64,000 nt of DNA from RGIG5681 sp034180345 (GTDB lineage Bacteria; Bacillota_I; Bacilli_A; Erysipelotrichales; Erysipelotrichaceae), in assembly GCA_034180345.1 (NCBI GenBank), contig JAXFOQ010000021.1, forward strand, positions 1 to 64,000, read 5' to 3'. Below the pieces are notes generated by a model. It was given only the letters and a program-made list of their open reading frames with translations, was not told the origin of the DNA and ran no database searches. Below, in pieces: positions 1-8,631 of the stretch (position 1 is its first letter; each line of letters opens with the position of its first letter). Position numbers and translations under genes: made by a program.

Positions 1-48
1 CAAATCCACATTCACACATTTCAATTCTACAAAGTTTAATAACAGTTA

Positions 49-76
49 ACCAATCACTGTTTAATAAAAGATTGGT
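49..76. repeat. Inverted repeat upstream of the first gene
   Basis: ACCAATC (49-55) and GATTGGT (70-76) form a perfect 7-bp inverted repeat with a 14-nt loop. It lies just before an AAGGAG sequence at 81-86. It may be a leader hairpin or an operator; nothing else supports a role. No gene is seen in bases 1-140. Confidence 0.35.
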
Positions 77-149
77 AGAAAAGGAGAATGTATATTCATT
101 AATCAACATTAATTAGATGAGTTAATTAGAATATACCAGGATGAAAAAA

Positions 150-413
150 ATGTATAACTTAAAAACACTTGATGATTTTTATAAACTAAGCACTAAAGAT
201 AAATTATTGGTAATGTTTGAAAATGTTACGGTGATAACCTTTGAAATAGACGGTGAAGAATATGCGTTATTTGAAGATGGCTTGGAGTTGGTTAATGAAA
301 CAAAAGATGAAACAATAATAACATTTAAAGATATCGATGAAGTCTTGGAATATAAGATAAAAGGCAAATCAATGACAGAAATAATAGAAAACATTGATGT
401 TTATTTTACATAA
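150..413 (+). CDS. Small hypothetical protein
   Basis: An acidic protein of 87 residues that I do not recognise. It has no signal peptide or membrane segment and is predicted to be cytosolic. The middle alternates short hydrophobic beta-like stretches (VTVITFEIDG, YALFEDGLELV, ETIITFKDID), which suggests a small beta-rich fold. An ATG at 141 is in frame, but the only Shine-Dalgarno-like sequence (AGGA, 138-141) sits at normal distance from the ATG at 150, so 150 is chosen. A strong terminator overlaps the stop codon, so the gene ends its transcript. The real gene status rests on the open frame and the terminator only. Confidence 0.6.
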   Translation: MYNLKTLDDFYKLSTKDKLLVMFENVTVITFEIDGEEYALFEDGLELVNETKDETIITFKDIDEVLEYKIKGKSMTEIIENIDVYFT

Positions 414-434
414 AGGCGAAAGCCTTTTTGTTTT
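412..434 (+). terminator. Rho-independent terminator
   Basis: AAAGGC (412-417), loop GAAA, GCCTTT (422-427) followed by TTGTTTT. It begins in the stop codon of the small upstream gene. Confidence 0.8.
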
Positions 435-689
435 CAACTAATAAAATAAAAATATTCTCAATCACCAATATAAACAAATAGATAATATAGTAAAATAATT
501 ACGGCTAAAAATACATTTTTAAAATAAATTTATTATTTTTGCTTTATTTGTATTAAAAGTTGTGTAATTTTATCCATATTTTAGTTTAGATAAGGATATG
601 TTAAACTTAAGAAGTTGATTAAGATATGTTATATAGATATATATAGTTTAATCAATGTCGTTAAGATAATTAGCCATTAATTTTTATTT

Positions 690-1223
690 ATGATAAACAA
701 GAATTGCATTAGAAAGATGATGATTGCCAAAAGGAATACTTTAACTGATGATGAAATAAACTTTGCGAGTAATGAGTTGTTCAATTTTGTGATTAATCAT
801 AGTGTTTTTAAAAATAGTGAATGTATATATTTATATGCAGATTTTAATCATGAGTTATTTACTAAAAAAATTATTGACTATTGTTTAAATTCCAATAAAC
901 AGCTATTATTACCAAAAATTATTCGTAGGGGTGAAATAGTTTTTGTGAATGTTAATAAAACAACTGAATATCAATTAAATAAATATGGCATTAGGGAACC
1001 GAAATCTGATGATGAGGTAAAAATTAATGCCGGAATGATGATTATACCGCTTGTAGCCACAGATATGACCTACCGCCTTGGTTATGGTGGTGGATACTAT
1101 GATAAATACTTATCAAAATATGATGGTATATATACTTTAGGAGTTGGTTATAAATTTCAAAATATCAATGATAAAATATTTGAAGAACATGATGTTAAAT
1201 TATCAGAAATAAAATTATTTTGA
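690..1223 (+). CDS. 5-formyltetrahydrofolate cyclo-ligase
   Basis: Converts 5-formyltetrahydrofolate to 5,10-methenyltetrahydrofolate using ATP, a cytosolic one-carbon salvage step. The 177-residue protein has the family hallmarks: an N-terminal basic helix ending in MIAKRNTL, a middle LLLPK strand, and the C-terminal glycine-rich nucleotide-binding signature GYGGGYYDKYL near residues 130-140. The start at 690 gives the family's usual N-terminus (basic helix before AKRN), although no Shine-Dalgarno sequence precedes it; an ATG at 717 has AGAAAG in front but would remove most of that helix. It stands alone. The 276 bases upstream hold no gene and no clear promoter. Confidence 0.9.
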   Translation: MINKNCIRKMMIAKRNTLTDDEINFASNELFNFVINHSVFKNSECIYLYADFNHELFTKKIIDYCLNSNKQLLLPKIIRRGEIVFVNVNKTTEYQLNKYGIREPKSDDEVKINAGMMIIPLVATDMTYRLGYGGGYYDKYLSKYDGIYTLGVGYKFQNINDKIFEEHDVKLSEIKLF

Positions 1224-1360
1224 TGTAAAATATCTTCATAATAGCTTGTTTATTATGGGTATATATGATAATATTTTTAAGCGGACATTTAGCTACATAT
1301 ATGGTGATAAATCTGTGTATGATTGTCAGCGATGAATTGAGTTATTTTTAAAGAAATATC

Positions 1361-1390
1361 TTGACGCATTTATTATAACTATGCTAAAAT
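1361..1390 (+). promoter_or_regulatory. Promoter of the tRNA operon
   Basis: TTGACG (1361-1366), an 18-nt spacer, and TAAAAT (1385-1390) preceded by TGC, an extended -10. It lies 18 nt upstream of the first tRNA. Confidence 0.75.
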
Positions 1391-1407
1391 AACTAAGCAT
1401 ATTTGAT

Positions 1408-1483
1408 GGAGGTTTAGCTCAGTTGGGAGAGCATCTGCCTTACAAGCAGAGGGTCAGCGGTTCGAGCCCGTTAACCTCCACCA
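1408..1483 (+). tRNA. tRNA-Val (UAC)
   Basis: 76-nt cloverleaf with acceptor stem GGAGGTT/AACCTCC, anticodon loop CTTACAA (anticodon TAC), T-arm GTTCGAG and encoded CCA. First gene of a five-tRNA operon. Confidence 0.97.
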
Positions 1484-1486
1484 TTT

Positions 1487-1562
1487 GCCGACTTAGCTCA
1501 ACTGGTAGAGCAACTGATTTGTAATCAGTAGGTTGTGGGTTCAAGTCCTATAGTCGGCACCA
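1487..1562 (+). tRNA. tRNA-Thr (UGU)
   Basis: 76-nt cloverleaf with acceptor GCCGACT/AGTCGGC, anticodon loop TTTGTAA (TGT) and encoded CCA. It starts 3 nt after the tRNA-Val CCA. Confidence 0.97.
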
Positions 1563-1578
1563 TTTAAGTAAAAGGTAC

Positions 1579-1663
1579 GGAGAAGTAGCGAAGTGGCTAA
1601 ACGCGGCTGACTGTAACTCAGCTCTCTACGAGTTCGGCGGTTCGAATCCGTCCTTCTCCACCA
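1579..1663 (+). tRNA. tRNA-Tyr (GUA)
   Basis: 85-nt class II tRNA with acceptor GGAGAAG/CTTCTCC, anticodon loop CTGTAAC (GTA), a long variable arm (CTCTCTACGAG region) and encoded CCA. Confidence 0.97.
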
Positions 1664-1672
1664 TTCTTATAT

Positions 1673-1748
1673 TGGGATGTAGCCAAGCGGTAAGGCAAGG
1701 GACTTTGACTCCCTCATTGCACTGGTTCGAATCCAGTCATCCCAGCCA
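1673..1748 (+). tRNA. tRNA-Gln (UUG)
   Basis: Acceptor TGGGATG/CATCCCA with U1-A72, anticodon loop CTTTGAC (TTG), discriminator G and encoded CCA. The U1-A72 pair and G73 are usual glutamine identity features. Confidence 0.96.
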
Positions 1749-1759
1749 TTAATATTTAT

Positions 1760-1835
1760 GTCCCGGTAGCTCAGGTGGTAGAGCATCTGACTTTTAATCA
1801 GAGGGTCAAAGGTTCGATTCCTTTCCGGGACACCA
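1760..1835 (+). tRNA. tRNA-Lys (UUU)
   Basis: 76-nt cloverleaf with acceptor GTCCCGG/CCGGGAC, anticodon loop CTTTTAA (TTT) and encoded CCA. Last gene of the tRNA operon. Confidence 0.97.
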
Positions 1836-1838
1836 TTT

Positions 1839-1866
1839 AAAAAGCCGGTTAGGCTTTTTTTATTTT
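1839..1866 (+). terminator. Terminator of the tRNA operon
   Basis: AAAAAGCC (1839-1846), loop GGTTA, GGCTTTTT (1852-1859), then a T-rich tail. Confidence 0.85.
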
Positions 1867-1902
1867 TATTTATTTTATCTTTGCATTAAATCTTTTAAGT
1901 TA

Positions 1903-1936
1903 ATTAAAAATAGCATCAATAGGTGCTATTTTTAAT
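1903..1936 (-). terminator. Terminator of the udp operon
   Basis: Inverted repeat ATTAAAAATAGCA (1903-1915) and TGCTATTTTTAAT (1924-1936), overlapping the end of the membrane-protein gene. Read on the minus strand, the 3' arm is T-rich. The plus-strand reading could also back up the tRNA terminator. Confidence 0.6.
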
Positions 1937-2425
1937 ATTGTCATTGTTTAGAAGGTTGCTGATTAACCATATTCCTAAGATATATATCATTTCAATCAAA
2001 TTATTAATAACCAATGTTTTTAGAAATATTATAATAATTGTCATCATCATTAAATGGTATATTTTTATCGCTGATAAATTGTTGAATATTTTAATACAAT
2101 GATATATTGTAATGGATAAAACAGCAAATGAAACATAACTAATGAAAATATGGATATTTCTAATAATTATATTGTTGTTGTACGGAAATAACATAGGTAA
2201 AATACAAATTATTATAATAATCTTAGCTATATTTTTACTAATTATTTTAGATATGATGTCATAATAATTTATAGCTATTGATATTCCGATTAAAATTGAA
2301 AGCAGATAATATCTCGTGTTATTGGCTAAACCGCTAATGTTGTTATATAAAAGATTAGATCTTGTGCATATATAACAACATAATATCGGTAATAAAATAT
2401 TATTTAGCCTTTTGATCATTTTCAA
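1916..2425 (-). CDS. Small integral membrane protein of unknown function
   Basis: A 169-residue, very hydrophobic protein with about five or six predicted membrane segments, rich in isoleucine, and a lysine/arginine-containing N-terminus (MKMIKRLNN). I cannot assign a family with confidence. It starts 26 bp inside the 3' end of the uridine phosphorylase gene, so the two are probably translated from one mRNA. No separate promoter is visible. The overlap suggests co-expression, but a role in nucleoside uptake would be speculation since it is much shorter than known nucleoside permeases. Confidence 0.6.
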   Translation of the reverse strand: MKMIKRLNNILLPILCCYICTRSNLLYNNISGLANNTRYYLLSILIGISIAINYYDIISKIISKNIAKIIIIICILPMLFPYNNNIIIRNIHIFISYVSFAVLSITIYHCIKIFNNLSAIKIYHLMMMTIIIIFLKTLVINNLIEMIYILGIWLISNLLNNDNIKNSTY

Positions 2426-3176
2426 TTAGTATTTTTAAAGCATCAACAGCAGTTTTAATTGCTAGTTCAGTATCATGAACTTGTTCATTAACTAGATTTA
2501 GTTTAGCTCTTTCTTGATTTGCGACTACAAGGAATATTGAACCACATTTAACATTTAAATATTGAGCTACGATAAATAGAGCTGCACTTTCCATTTCACT
2601 AGCTTTGGTGTTAAGTTTGCACCAAGCATCCCATTTATTTAATAATTCATATGAATTAGGTAAAGTTTCTGGGCGATGTTGTCCGTAGAATGCATCCTTA
2701 CATTGAACAACCCCTACATGATGTCTATTATTTTCGGCCGCTTTAATTAAGGCGTTTATGACATCGATATTAGCTACGGCTGGAAATTCGATAGGAGCGT
2801 ATTCCTTGCTGGTACCTTCAAATCTAATAGCCCCTGTAGCAATAACTAAATCACCACCCTGAACATCCAAATCGATACCTCCACAGGTACCAACTCTGAT
2901 AAAGGTTTTAGCTCCACATTTCACAAGTTCTTCCATTGCGATTGAGGCGCTGGCACCACCGATACCAGTACTGGTTACTGAAACCTTCGTTCCATTTAAG
3001 TAACCTGTATAAGTTATATATTCGCGTGAATCACCGACCAATTCGGCATTATCAAAATATTTTGCAATTTTGGCACAACGCTTAGGATCTCCTGGCAACA
3101 ATACATATTCACCAACATCGCCCTTTCCTACGCCGATGTGATATTCTTTTCCACTTCCTTCAGTATAATCAATCAT
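2400..3176 (-). CDS. udp: Uridine phosphorylase
   Basis: Cleaves uridine with phosphate to uracil and ribose 1-phosphate in pyrimidine nucleoside salvage, in the cytosol. The 258-residue protein has the nucleoside phosphorylase family I landmarks: LPGDPKR near residue 28 (phosphate and ribose binding), STGIGG near 70, IRVGTCGG near 93, and SEMESAALF near 194, where the glutamate contacts the ribose. APIEFPAV and DAFYGQ resemble uridine phosphorylases more than PNP (DeoD) enzymes. AAGGAG sits upstream of ATG 3176. Specificity for uridine over other nucleosides is inferred from sequence resemblance only. It heads a two-gene operon with a membrane protein. Confidence 0.85.
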   Translation of the reverse strand: MIDYTEGSGKEYHIGVGKGDVGEYVLLPGDPKRCAKIAKYFDNAELVGDSREYITYTGYLNGTKVSVTSTGIGGASASIAMEELVKCGAKTFIRVGTCGGIDLDVQGGDLVIATGAIRFEGTSKEYAPIEFPAVANIDVINALIKAAENNRHHVGVVQCKDAFYGQHRPETLPNSYELLNKWDAWCKLNTKASEMESAALFIVAQYLNVKCGSIFLVVANQERAKLNLVNEQVHDTELAIKTAVDALKILIENDQKAK

Positions 3177-3206
3177 TTTCTAATTCTCCTTTTATATCTA
3201 TATTAT

Positions 3207-3232
3207 AAATTATATATTAAAATATATAATTT
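3207..3232. repeat. AT-only inverted repeat in the udp promoter region
   Basis: AAATTATATATT (3207-3218) and AATATATAATTT (3221-3232) are perfect 12-bp arms with a 2-bp centre. It lies 31 bp upstream of udp and could be an operator or simply the AT-rich -10 region. Confidence 0.35.
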
Positions 3233-3264
3233 GGCATTTTTGTTTAATCTAATTAATTGGTTAT

Positions 3265-3297
3265 GATAAAAAATAAAAAACCTTGTATGCACAAGGT
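3265..3297 (-). terminator. Terminator of tRNA-Gly
   Basis: Arms ACCTTGT (3280-3286) and ACAAGGT (3291-3297); on the minus strand the hairpin is followed by TTTTTATTTTTT. Confidence 0.85.
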
Positions 3298-3311
3298 AAT
3301 TAAATTTTAAT

Positions 3312-3385
3312 TGGAGCAGATGATGGGAATCGAACCCACGTAGTCAGCTTGGAAGGCTGAAGTTCTACCATTGAACTACATCTGC
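3312..3385 (-). tRNA. tRNA-Gly (UCC)
   Basis: 74-nt cloverleaf on the minus strand: acceptor GCAGATG/CATCTGC, anticodon loop CTTCCAA (TCC), T-loop GGTTCGATTCC and encoded CCA. Confidence 0.96.
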
Positions 3386-3454
3386 GTACCTGTATATTAT
3401 ACTTGAGGATAAATATTGATGTCAATATTAAAATAGCCAATCATTATTCAATGC

Positions 3455-3490
3455 GCGAAAAAAGCGATTAGATTATTCGTCTAATCGCTT
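3455..3490 (-). terminator. Terminator of the NADH oxidase gene
   Basis: Arms AAGCGATTAGA (3462-3472) and TCTAATCGCTT (3480-3490), with TTTTTT following on the minus strand. Confidence 0.85.
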
Positions 3491-3514
3491 ATAACTTTTA
3501 TTGTTTAAAATTAA

Positions 3515-4855
3515 TTAACCTTTTAACAAGGCTGAATATGCTGCCATAGTGATGTAGTTGTATGGTTGGTTGAAATGTGGCATAAAGAATATATCACATA
3601 AAGCCAATTCGCCAATAGTTACTTGTTTTTGAATTGCTAGTGAGAACATATTAATTGTAGCCGACATGTCATAAGTCGAACTTAATTGACAACCAACAAC
3701 AACTTTATTGTCTTTGCGATATACAATTCTAATTTTTACTTTTGGATTTTCAACTTCCATAAAAGCAGGTTTTTGAGTATCTTCAAAATCTTGATAATCA
3801 ACTTCAATGCCTTCACGTTTTGCAGCTTCAACACTTAGGCCAGTACAAACTAATTTATGTTCGTAAATCATTAGAGCGCTAGATCCGGCAACACCTGCAG
3901 TTTCGATTTCGGTTCCACAAATATTATGTCCAGCAACTAAACCGCTTCTTACGGCATTTGTAGCTAAAGCGATATAATTTTCGCGATTTCTAGCATTATC
4001 CCAAATAGTTGCACAATCTCCGATGGCATAAACATTTGGATCTGATGTTTGATTTTTCTTATTTACAAGATATGCACCATTACGATATGTTGTTAAGTGA
4101 TCCTTACCTAGTTCATTATTTGGATGGAAACCGATAGCACAGATAACCATGTCTGCCTTATATTCTCCCTTGTCAGTTTTCACAGCCTCAACCTTATCTG
4201 TTCCGATAAATTCAGTAACGCTTTCTCCTAAGACAAATTTAATACCGTGGTTTTCCATTTCGTGATGCATATCATCAGAAAATTCTTTGTCAAAATAGCC
4301 ACTGAGAATTCGATCGGCCATGTCGATAAGAGTTACATTTTTGTTTAGTCTTTCAAAAGCTTCAGCAAGTTCAATACCAATATAGCCGCCACCTAAAACT
4401 ACAATATTTTTATATTCGTTAGTATTGATTTTTTCAATAACTTCTTTAGCATTTTGGTAAAGTTTTACCATTTGAATATTCGGTAAATCAATACCTTTGA
4501 TATTTGGACGATTAGGTAAACTACCGGTCGCAAGGACTAATTTATCATAGCCATCTTCAATAATTGAACCATCTGCTAATTTAACTTTGACACTCTTTTT
4601 ATCATAGTCAATGCTCAATACTTCAGAATTAAGATTTAGTTTAGCTCCTTTTGTAACAAAATCTTCAGGTTTTTGATAGAATAGGCCATCACCACTTTTA
4701 ATTTGATTGCCGATCCACAAAGCCATACCACAACCAAGGAATGAAATGTTGTCATTGCGGTCGTAGATGGTTAGTTCGTTGTTTGGATAACTTAGAATAG
4801 TGTTGGCACATGCAGTTCCTGCATGGTTTACGCCAATTTGAATGATTTTAGTCAT
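3515..4855 (-). CDS. nox: NADH oxidase (probably water-forming)
   Basis: FAD-dependent pyridine nucleotide-disulfide oxidoreductase of 446 residues. Water-forming Nox enzymes reduce oxygen to water with NADH, regenerating NAD+ and removing oxygen in fermentative Gram-positives. Visible: N-terminal dinucleotide fold (IIQIGVNHAGTACAN), the single redox cysteine in FLGCGMALWIG near residue 42, a second NAD fold (VVLGGGYIGIELAEAF), the FAD-binding AIGDCATIWD, and a C-terminal dimer domain. The single active-site cysteine and the MALWIG context match H2O-forming Nox better than CoA-disulfide reductase, though the latter cannot be excluded. The frame is open to 4924, but ATG 4855 is preceded by AGGGGG and gives the usual N-terminus. 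Monocistronic. Confidence 0.9.
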   Translation of the reverse strand: MTKIIQIGVNHAGTACANTILSYPNNELTIYDRNDNISFLGCGMALWIGNQIKSGDGLFYQKPEDFVTKGAKLNLNSEVLSIDYDKKSVKVKLADGSIIEDGYDKLVLATGSLPNRPNIKGIDLPNIQMVKLYQNAKEVIEKINTNEYKNIVVLGGGYIGIELAEAFERLNKNVTLIDMADRILSGYFDKEFSDDMHHEMENHGIKFVLGESVTEFIGTDKVEAVKTDKGEYKADMVICAIGFHPNNELGKDHLTTYRNGAYLVNKKNQTSDPNVYAIGDCATIWDNARNRENYIALATNAVRSGLVAGHNICGTEIETAGVAGSSALMIYEHKLVCTGLSVEAAKREGIEVDYQDFEDTQKPAFMEVENPKVKIRIVYRKDNKVVVGCQLSSTYDMSATINMFSLAIQKQVTIGELALCDIFFMPHFNQPYNYITMAAYSALLKG

Positions 4856-4874
4856 AATTCCCCCTATATATTTT

Positions 4875-4904
4875 ATATTAAGATGATAATTAAAAAATTC
4901 ACAA
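4875..4904 (-). promoter_or_regulatory. Putative nox promoter
   Basis: On the minus strand TTGTGA (4904-4899), 18-nt spacer, TAATAT (4880-4875), 20 bp before the start codon. Confidence 0.45.
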
Positions 4905-4930
4905 ATTGCAATTGATATGCTCATAATATG

Positions 4931-4957
4931 AAAAAAGAGCTAAGTTTTACTTAGCTC
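4931..4957 (-). terminator. Terminator of htpG
   Basis: Arms GAGCTAAGT (4937-4945) and ACTTAGCTC (4949-4957) with a 3-nt loop and TTTTTT on the minus strand. Confidence 0.88.
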
Positions 4958-4963
4958 ATAGTC

Positions 4964-6844
4964 TTATGAAATAGATTTTATTAATATTTTACTGATGCGT
5001 TTAGAAAATTTTATCGGATCATCAATAGATAAACCTGCGATTAATAATGCTTGGTCATATAATACATGCGCATAATCATCAAGGTCATAATTATCATTGA
5101 AAGCCTTAGTTAGAGTTTTGAATAATTCATGATCAGGATTTATCTCTAAAATACGCTTGGCTTTAACATCACCTTGATTAAATTGTTTAAGAACTTTTTC
5201 CATTTCGATAGAAATATTATCGTCCGACACCAAACATACAGGGTGGGATTTAAGACGATTAGATAGTCGAACATCACTAACCTTATCATTTAGAATATCT
5301 TTGATTTTTTCAAGCATATCCTTATTTTCTTCTGCCGTTTTCACACGAGCTTTTTTCTCGTCTTCACTTTCCAAATCCAAATCACCCTTATTGATAGATT
5401 TAAAAGGTTTGTCTTGATAATTATTAATGATACTTACCATAAATTCATCGACATTGTCTTTGAAGTATAGTACCTCAAATCCTTTTTCAATAATTTTTTC
5501 CATCTGTGGTAATTCTTTAATTTTTTCAATTGATTCACCACTGGCATAATAGATTTCTTTTTGGTTTTCCTTCATTCTTGAAACATATTCGTTTAAGGTT
5601 ACATATTTATCTTCCTTGCTTGATTTGAACATAAGTAAATCAATTAAGATGTCCTTATTCATTCCGTACTTGTCATAACAACCGAATTTTAGTTGTAAGC
5701 CAAAGGCATCGAAGAATTTTTCATAAGTTTCACGCTCGTTTTTAAGCATATTCTCAAGAGTAGTTTTAATTTTCTTATCAATAGATTTTTTAATTAAAGT
5801 AACTTGATGGTCTTGTTGGAGAATTTCGCGTGAAATATTAAGATTTAAATCATCACTATCAATTAAACCTCTAACGAATTTAAAGTAGTCGGAAACAAGT
5901 TCTTTAGCCTCATCCTTAATAAAGACAGCCTTGCTGTATAGCTTTAGACCCAATTTATATTCACTGCTGTAATAATTGTAGGGGGCAACACTCGGAATAT
6001 AAAGTAGGGCAGTATAATTGCTGTTACCCTCAATCTTGTAATGTAAAGTTTTCAAAGGTTTTTCATAGTCATAATAATTATTTTTATAGAAGTCGTTATA
6101 GTTATCTTCACTGATTTCTTTTTTGTTTTTCTTCCATAGTGGAATCATTGAGTTGACAGCCTTATTGATAATTTCGGTATGACCTTTTTCTTCTTCACTC
6201 TCAGCTGGGATGTATTCTTCAACATCCATCATAATTGGATAACGGATATAGTCAGAATATTTTTTGATTAAGTTTTGAATAAAGTTTGTTTCTAAATACT
6301 TATCGTAGTCTTTATCTTCGGTTGTATCTTTGATATATAACTTAATCATAGTACCGAAGTTATCTTTGGTAGCCTTGTTTATTTCGTAGCCGTTTTCATC
6401 TTCTGATGTAAAAAGATAGGCAGTTTCTTCATTAACTTTTCTTGTTAGGACTTCCACCTTTTTCGCAATCATAAAGACACTGTAAAAACCAACACCAAAT
6501 TGACCGATAATATCAATTTCTTCTTGTTTATCTAAATCTTTTTTAAATTCTAAAGATCCGCTTTTCGCAATGGTACCAAGATTATTTTCTAAATCTTTAT
6601 CATTCATACCGATGCCATTATCGCTAATAGTAATGGTACGGTTATTTTTATCGATGTCGATATTAATTTTAGGATCATCATTTTTAATTTCGGTATTAGT
6701 AAGCGAAAGATAGTGCAATTTATCTAAGGCATCACTGGCATTTGAAATTAATTCTCTTAAAAAAATATCCGTATTGGTATAAATAGAATTTGCCATTAGA
6801 TCAAGTAATCTTTTAGACTCAGTTTTAAATTGTTTTTTTGCCAT
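4964..6844 (-). CDS. htpG: Chaperone HtpG (Hsp90 family)
   Basis: Cytosolic ATP-dependent chaperone of 626 residues, the normal bacterial Hsp90 length. The N-terminal GHKL ATPase domain shows ELISNASDALDKL (catalytic Glu and Mg-binding Asn), SDNGIGM and GQFGVGFYS. The middle domain carries the conserved arginine in LNISREILQQ, and the C-terminal dimerisation domain follows. AAGGAGG lies 6 nt before ATG 6844. It is transcribed alone, ending in a strong hairpin. No CIRCE-type HrcA operator is visible upstream, so classical HrcA heat-shock control is not supported. Confidence 0.97.
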   Translation of the reverse strand: MAKKQFKTESKRLLDLMANSIYTNTDIFLRELISNASDALDKLHYLSLTNTEIKNDDPKINIDIDKNNRTITISDNGIGMNDKDLENNLGTIAKSGSLEFKKDLDKQEEIDIIGQFGVGFYSVFMIAKKVEVLTRKVNEETAYLFTSEDENGYEINKATKDNFGTMIKLYIKDTTEDKDYDKYLETNFIQNLIKKYSDYIRYPIMMDVEEYIPAESEEEKGHTEIINKAVNSMIPLWKKNKKEISEDNYNDFYKNNYYDYEKPLKTLHYKIEGNSNYTALLYIPSVAPYNYYSSEYKLGLKLYSKAVFIKDEAKELVSDYFKFVRGLIDSDDLNLNISREILQQDHQVTLIKKSIDKKIKTTLENMLKNERETYEKFFDAFGLQLKFGCYDKYGMNKDILIDLLMFKSSKEDKYVTLNEYVSRMKENQKEIYYASGESIEKIKELPQMEKIIEKGFEVLYFKDNVDEFMVSIINNYQDKPFKSINKGDLDLESEDEKKARVKTAEENKDMLEKIKDILNDKVSDVRLSNRLKSHPVCLVSDDNISIEMEKVLKQFNQGDVKAKRILEINPDHELFKTLTKAFNDNYDLDDYAHVLYDQALLIAGLSIDDPIKFSKRISKILIKSIS

Positions 6845-6948
6845 AAATCCTCCTTTAGCAATTAAATAATAAGCCTGCTAATATCATAACATTTTTTTAA
6901 AATAATTAAAGTGCTTTTAAAAAACTTAATAATTTTATTAATATTTAG

Positions 6949-6954
6949 TATAAT
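6949..6954 (+). promoter_or_regulatory. -10 element before the nucleotidyltransferase operon
   Basis: TATAAT at 6949-6954 with a weak -35 (TTAATA, 6926-6931, 17-nt spacer), 25 bp before the start codon. Confidence 0.55.
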
Positions 6955-6979
6955 GTTAAGGACAAAAAGGAGATGGAAT

Positions 6980-7882
6980 ATGAAACCTACATTAGTTATT
7001 TTGGCTGCTGGTATGGGCTCTCGTTACGGTGGTCTTAAACAAATAGATACAATCGGTTCTAATGGGGAGTCAATCATTGATTTTACTATTTTTGATGCGA
7101 TTGAAGCTGGCTTTAAAAAAATTGTTTTAATTATCAGAAAGGAACATGAAGAAGTATTTGAAACTCATTTAGTGAGTAAAATTCGTTCGAAAATTGAAGT
7201 TGAATATGCTTATCAAGATTTAAATGATATTCCAGAAGGTATCGTCATTCCGCAAGATCGAGTTAAACCTTGGGGTACTAGTCATGCGCTTTTAGCTTGT
7301 AGAAATATCGTTAAGGATCCCTTTGTGATTTGCAATGCTGATGATTACTATGGTAAAGATGCTTTTAAGAAGATTTATCAATTTTTAGTTAATGATTTTG
7401 ATGATAACACATATGCGATGGTGGGATATAAATTGACGAATACCTTAAGCGATTACGGAAGTGTTACTAGAGGTTATTGCCATGAAGAAAATGGTTATCT
7501 GGTTGATATTCGTGAATTGATGAAAATTAAAAAAGATGGCGATAAGGTTATTTATGATGAAAATGGATCATGGAATGAAATCGATGCCAATGTGGCAGTA
7601 TCAATGAATTTCTGGGGTTTTAAACCTAGTGTTTTTGCTAAAGTCAACGAATTGTTTGCGAGTGAAATAGTTGGTGGAATTAAGGATAATCCATTAAAAT
7701 ATGAAGCCTTACTGCCTAATTATGTAGGTAAACTTGTAAGTGATAAAAATGCTAAGGTTAAAGTTTTAACCAGCGAGGATTCTTGGTTTGGAGTTACTTA
7801 TCAAGAAGATAAGCCGACAGTAGTGGCTAAGATTCAAAAATTTAAAGATCAAGGATTGTATCCTTTCGATCTTTGGAAGTAA
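6980..7882 (+). CDS. Sugar-phosphate nucleotidyltransferase family protein
   Basis: Predicted to transfer a nucleotidyl group from an NTP to a sugar phosphate, or to a related acceptor. The 300-residue protein has the N-terminal NTP-transferase signature LAAGMGSRYGG with the following lysine (LKQ), the WGTSHALL segment, and the metal-binding CNADDYYG (Asp-Asp) near residue 117. It lacks the C-terminal beta-helix of GlmU or GlgC. The actual sugar is not identifiable. The frame is open from 6911, but ATG 6980 is preceded by AAAAGGAG and starts directly at the conserved fold. It overlaps or abuts the pantothenate kinase gene, forming an operon with it and Maf. Confidence 0.8.
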   Translation: MKPTLVILAAGMGSRYGGLKQIDTIGSNGESIIDFTIFDAIEAGFKKIVLIIRKEHEEVFETHLVSKIRSKIEVEYAYQDLNDIPEGIVIPQDRVKPWGTSHALLACRNIVKDPFVICNADDYYGKDAFKKIYQFLVNDFDDNTYAMVGYKLTNTLSDYGSVTRGYCHEENGYLVDIRELMKIKKDGDKVIYDENGSWNEIDANVAVSMNFWGFKPSVFAKVNELFASEIVGGIKDNPLKYEALLPNYVGKLVSDKNAKVKVLTSEDSWFGVTYQEDKPTVVAKIQKFKDQGLYPFDLWK

Positions 7883-7884
7883 TG

Positions 7885-8631
7885 ATGAAACTGGTTGTTG
7901 ATGTCGGGAATACCAACATTAAATTTGCCTTTTATAAAGAATTTGAACAGCAGCATTTTATCAGTATTCCAACCAGAAAAGATTATAATTTTAAACAAGA
8001 ATTGGAAAATATCTTTAAACAAGTAGATTTGAAAGATATTACCGTGGCAATCTATGTATCGGTAGTGCCAAGTATTGATGATTTATTTATTAATGAGTTA
8101 AGAGCTATTAATTTGAATGTTTTTGTGATTGATACATCAATAAAAACAAATGTTATTTTAAATCAAATCGCTAAAAAAGAGTTGGGTAATGATTTGTTGT
8201 GTTTGGCAGCTATTGGTTATTATATTTTTAATCAGGAATTTTTAGCGATTTCCATGGGTACAGCCAGTGCGTTGATTCATATTGATGATTCAGGGACTTT
8301 AAAGCATTCATTAATCTTTCCAGGTCTTAAAAGTGGTGCTCGTAATTTATTTGATAGTGCTGAAAAATTAGAGGCTATTGATATTTCAAAGCCCGAAAGT
8401 ATTTTAGCCCTCAATACCAACGCTGCATTAAGGGCGGGGATAGCATATGCTTATATTGGATCTATTGATTATATTTTAAGAAGGTATCAGCAAGAACTTG
8501 ACCGTGATTTTTTGGTAATCGCTAGTGGAGGCTTGGGGCAAATGGTTAAAGACGGTTGTGATATAATCGATTATTATGATCGTGATTTAGTAATTAAAGG
8601 AGCATTGTTTTTGTATGAATACAACCAATAA
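7885..8631 (+). CDS. coaX: Type III pantothenate kinase
   Basis: Phosphorylates pantothenate, the first step of coenzyme A synthesis, in the cytosol. The 248-residue protein starts with the ASKHA phosphate-binding motif DVGNTN, has GNDLLCLAAIG and the substrate-loop sequence SMGTASALIHID, and ends with the ASGGLG adenosine motif. These are type III (CoaX) features, not CoaA or PanK II. ATG codons at 7882 and 7885 are possible; GGAAG at 7875-7879 favours 7885. It lies directly behind the nucleotidyltransferase gene and overlaps maf by 17 bp, so the three genes are translationally linked. Confidence 0.92.
   Translation: MKLVVDVGNTNIKFAFYKEFEQQHFISIPTRKDYNFKQELENIFKQVDLKDITVAIYVSVVPSIDDLFINELRAINLNVFVIDTSIKTNVILNQIAKKELGNDLLCLAAIGYYIFNQEFLAISMGTASALIHIDDSGTLKHSLIFPGLKSGARNLFDSAEKLEAIDISKPESILALNTNAALRAGIAYAYIGSIDYILRRYQQELDRDFLVIASGGLGQMVKDGCDIIDYYDRDLVIKGALFLYEYNQ

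Noticed and set aside
1229..1351. Hydrophobic frame of about 40 codons after the cyclo-ligase gene (for example a rhomboid fragment, since a rhomboid gene follows this gene in Bacillus)
   Set aside because: Too short, no ribosome binding site, and no recognisable rhomboid motif; probably chance in AT-rich DNA.
6845..6979. CIRCE heat-shock operator upstream of htpG
   Set aside because: The TTAGCACTC-N9-GAGTGCTAA pattern is not present in this interval.
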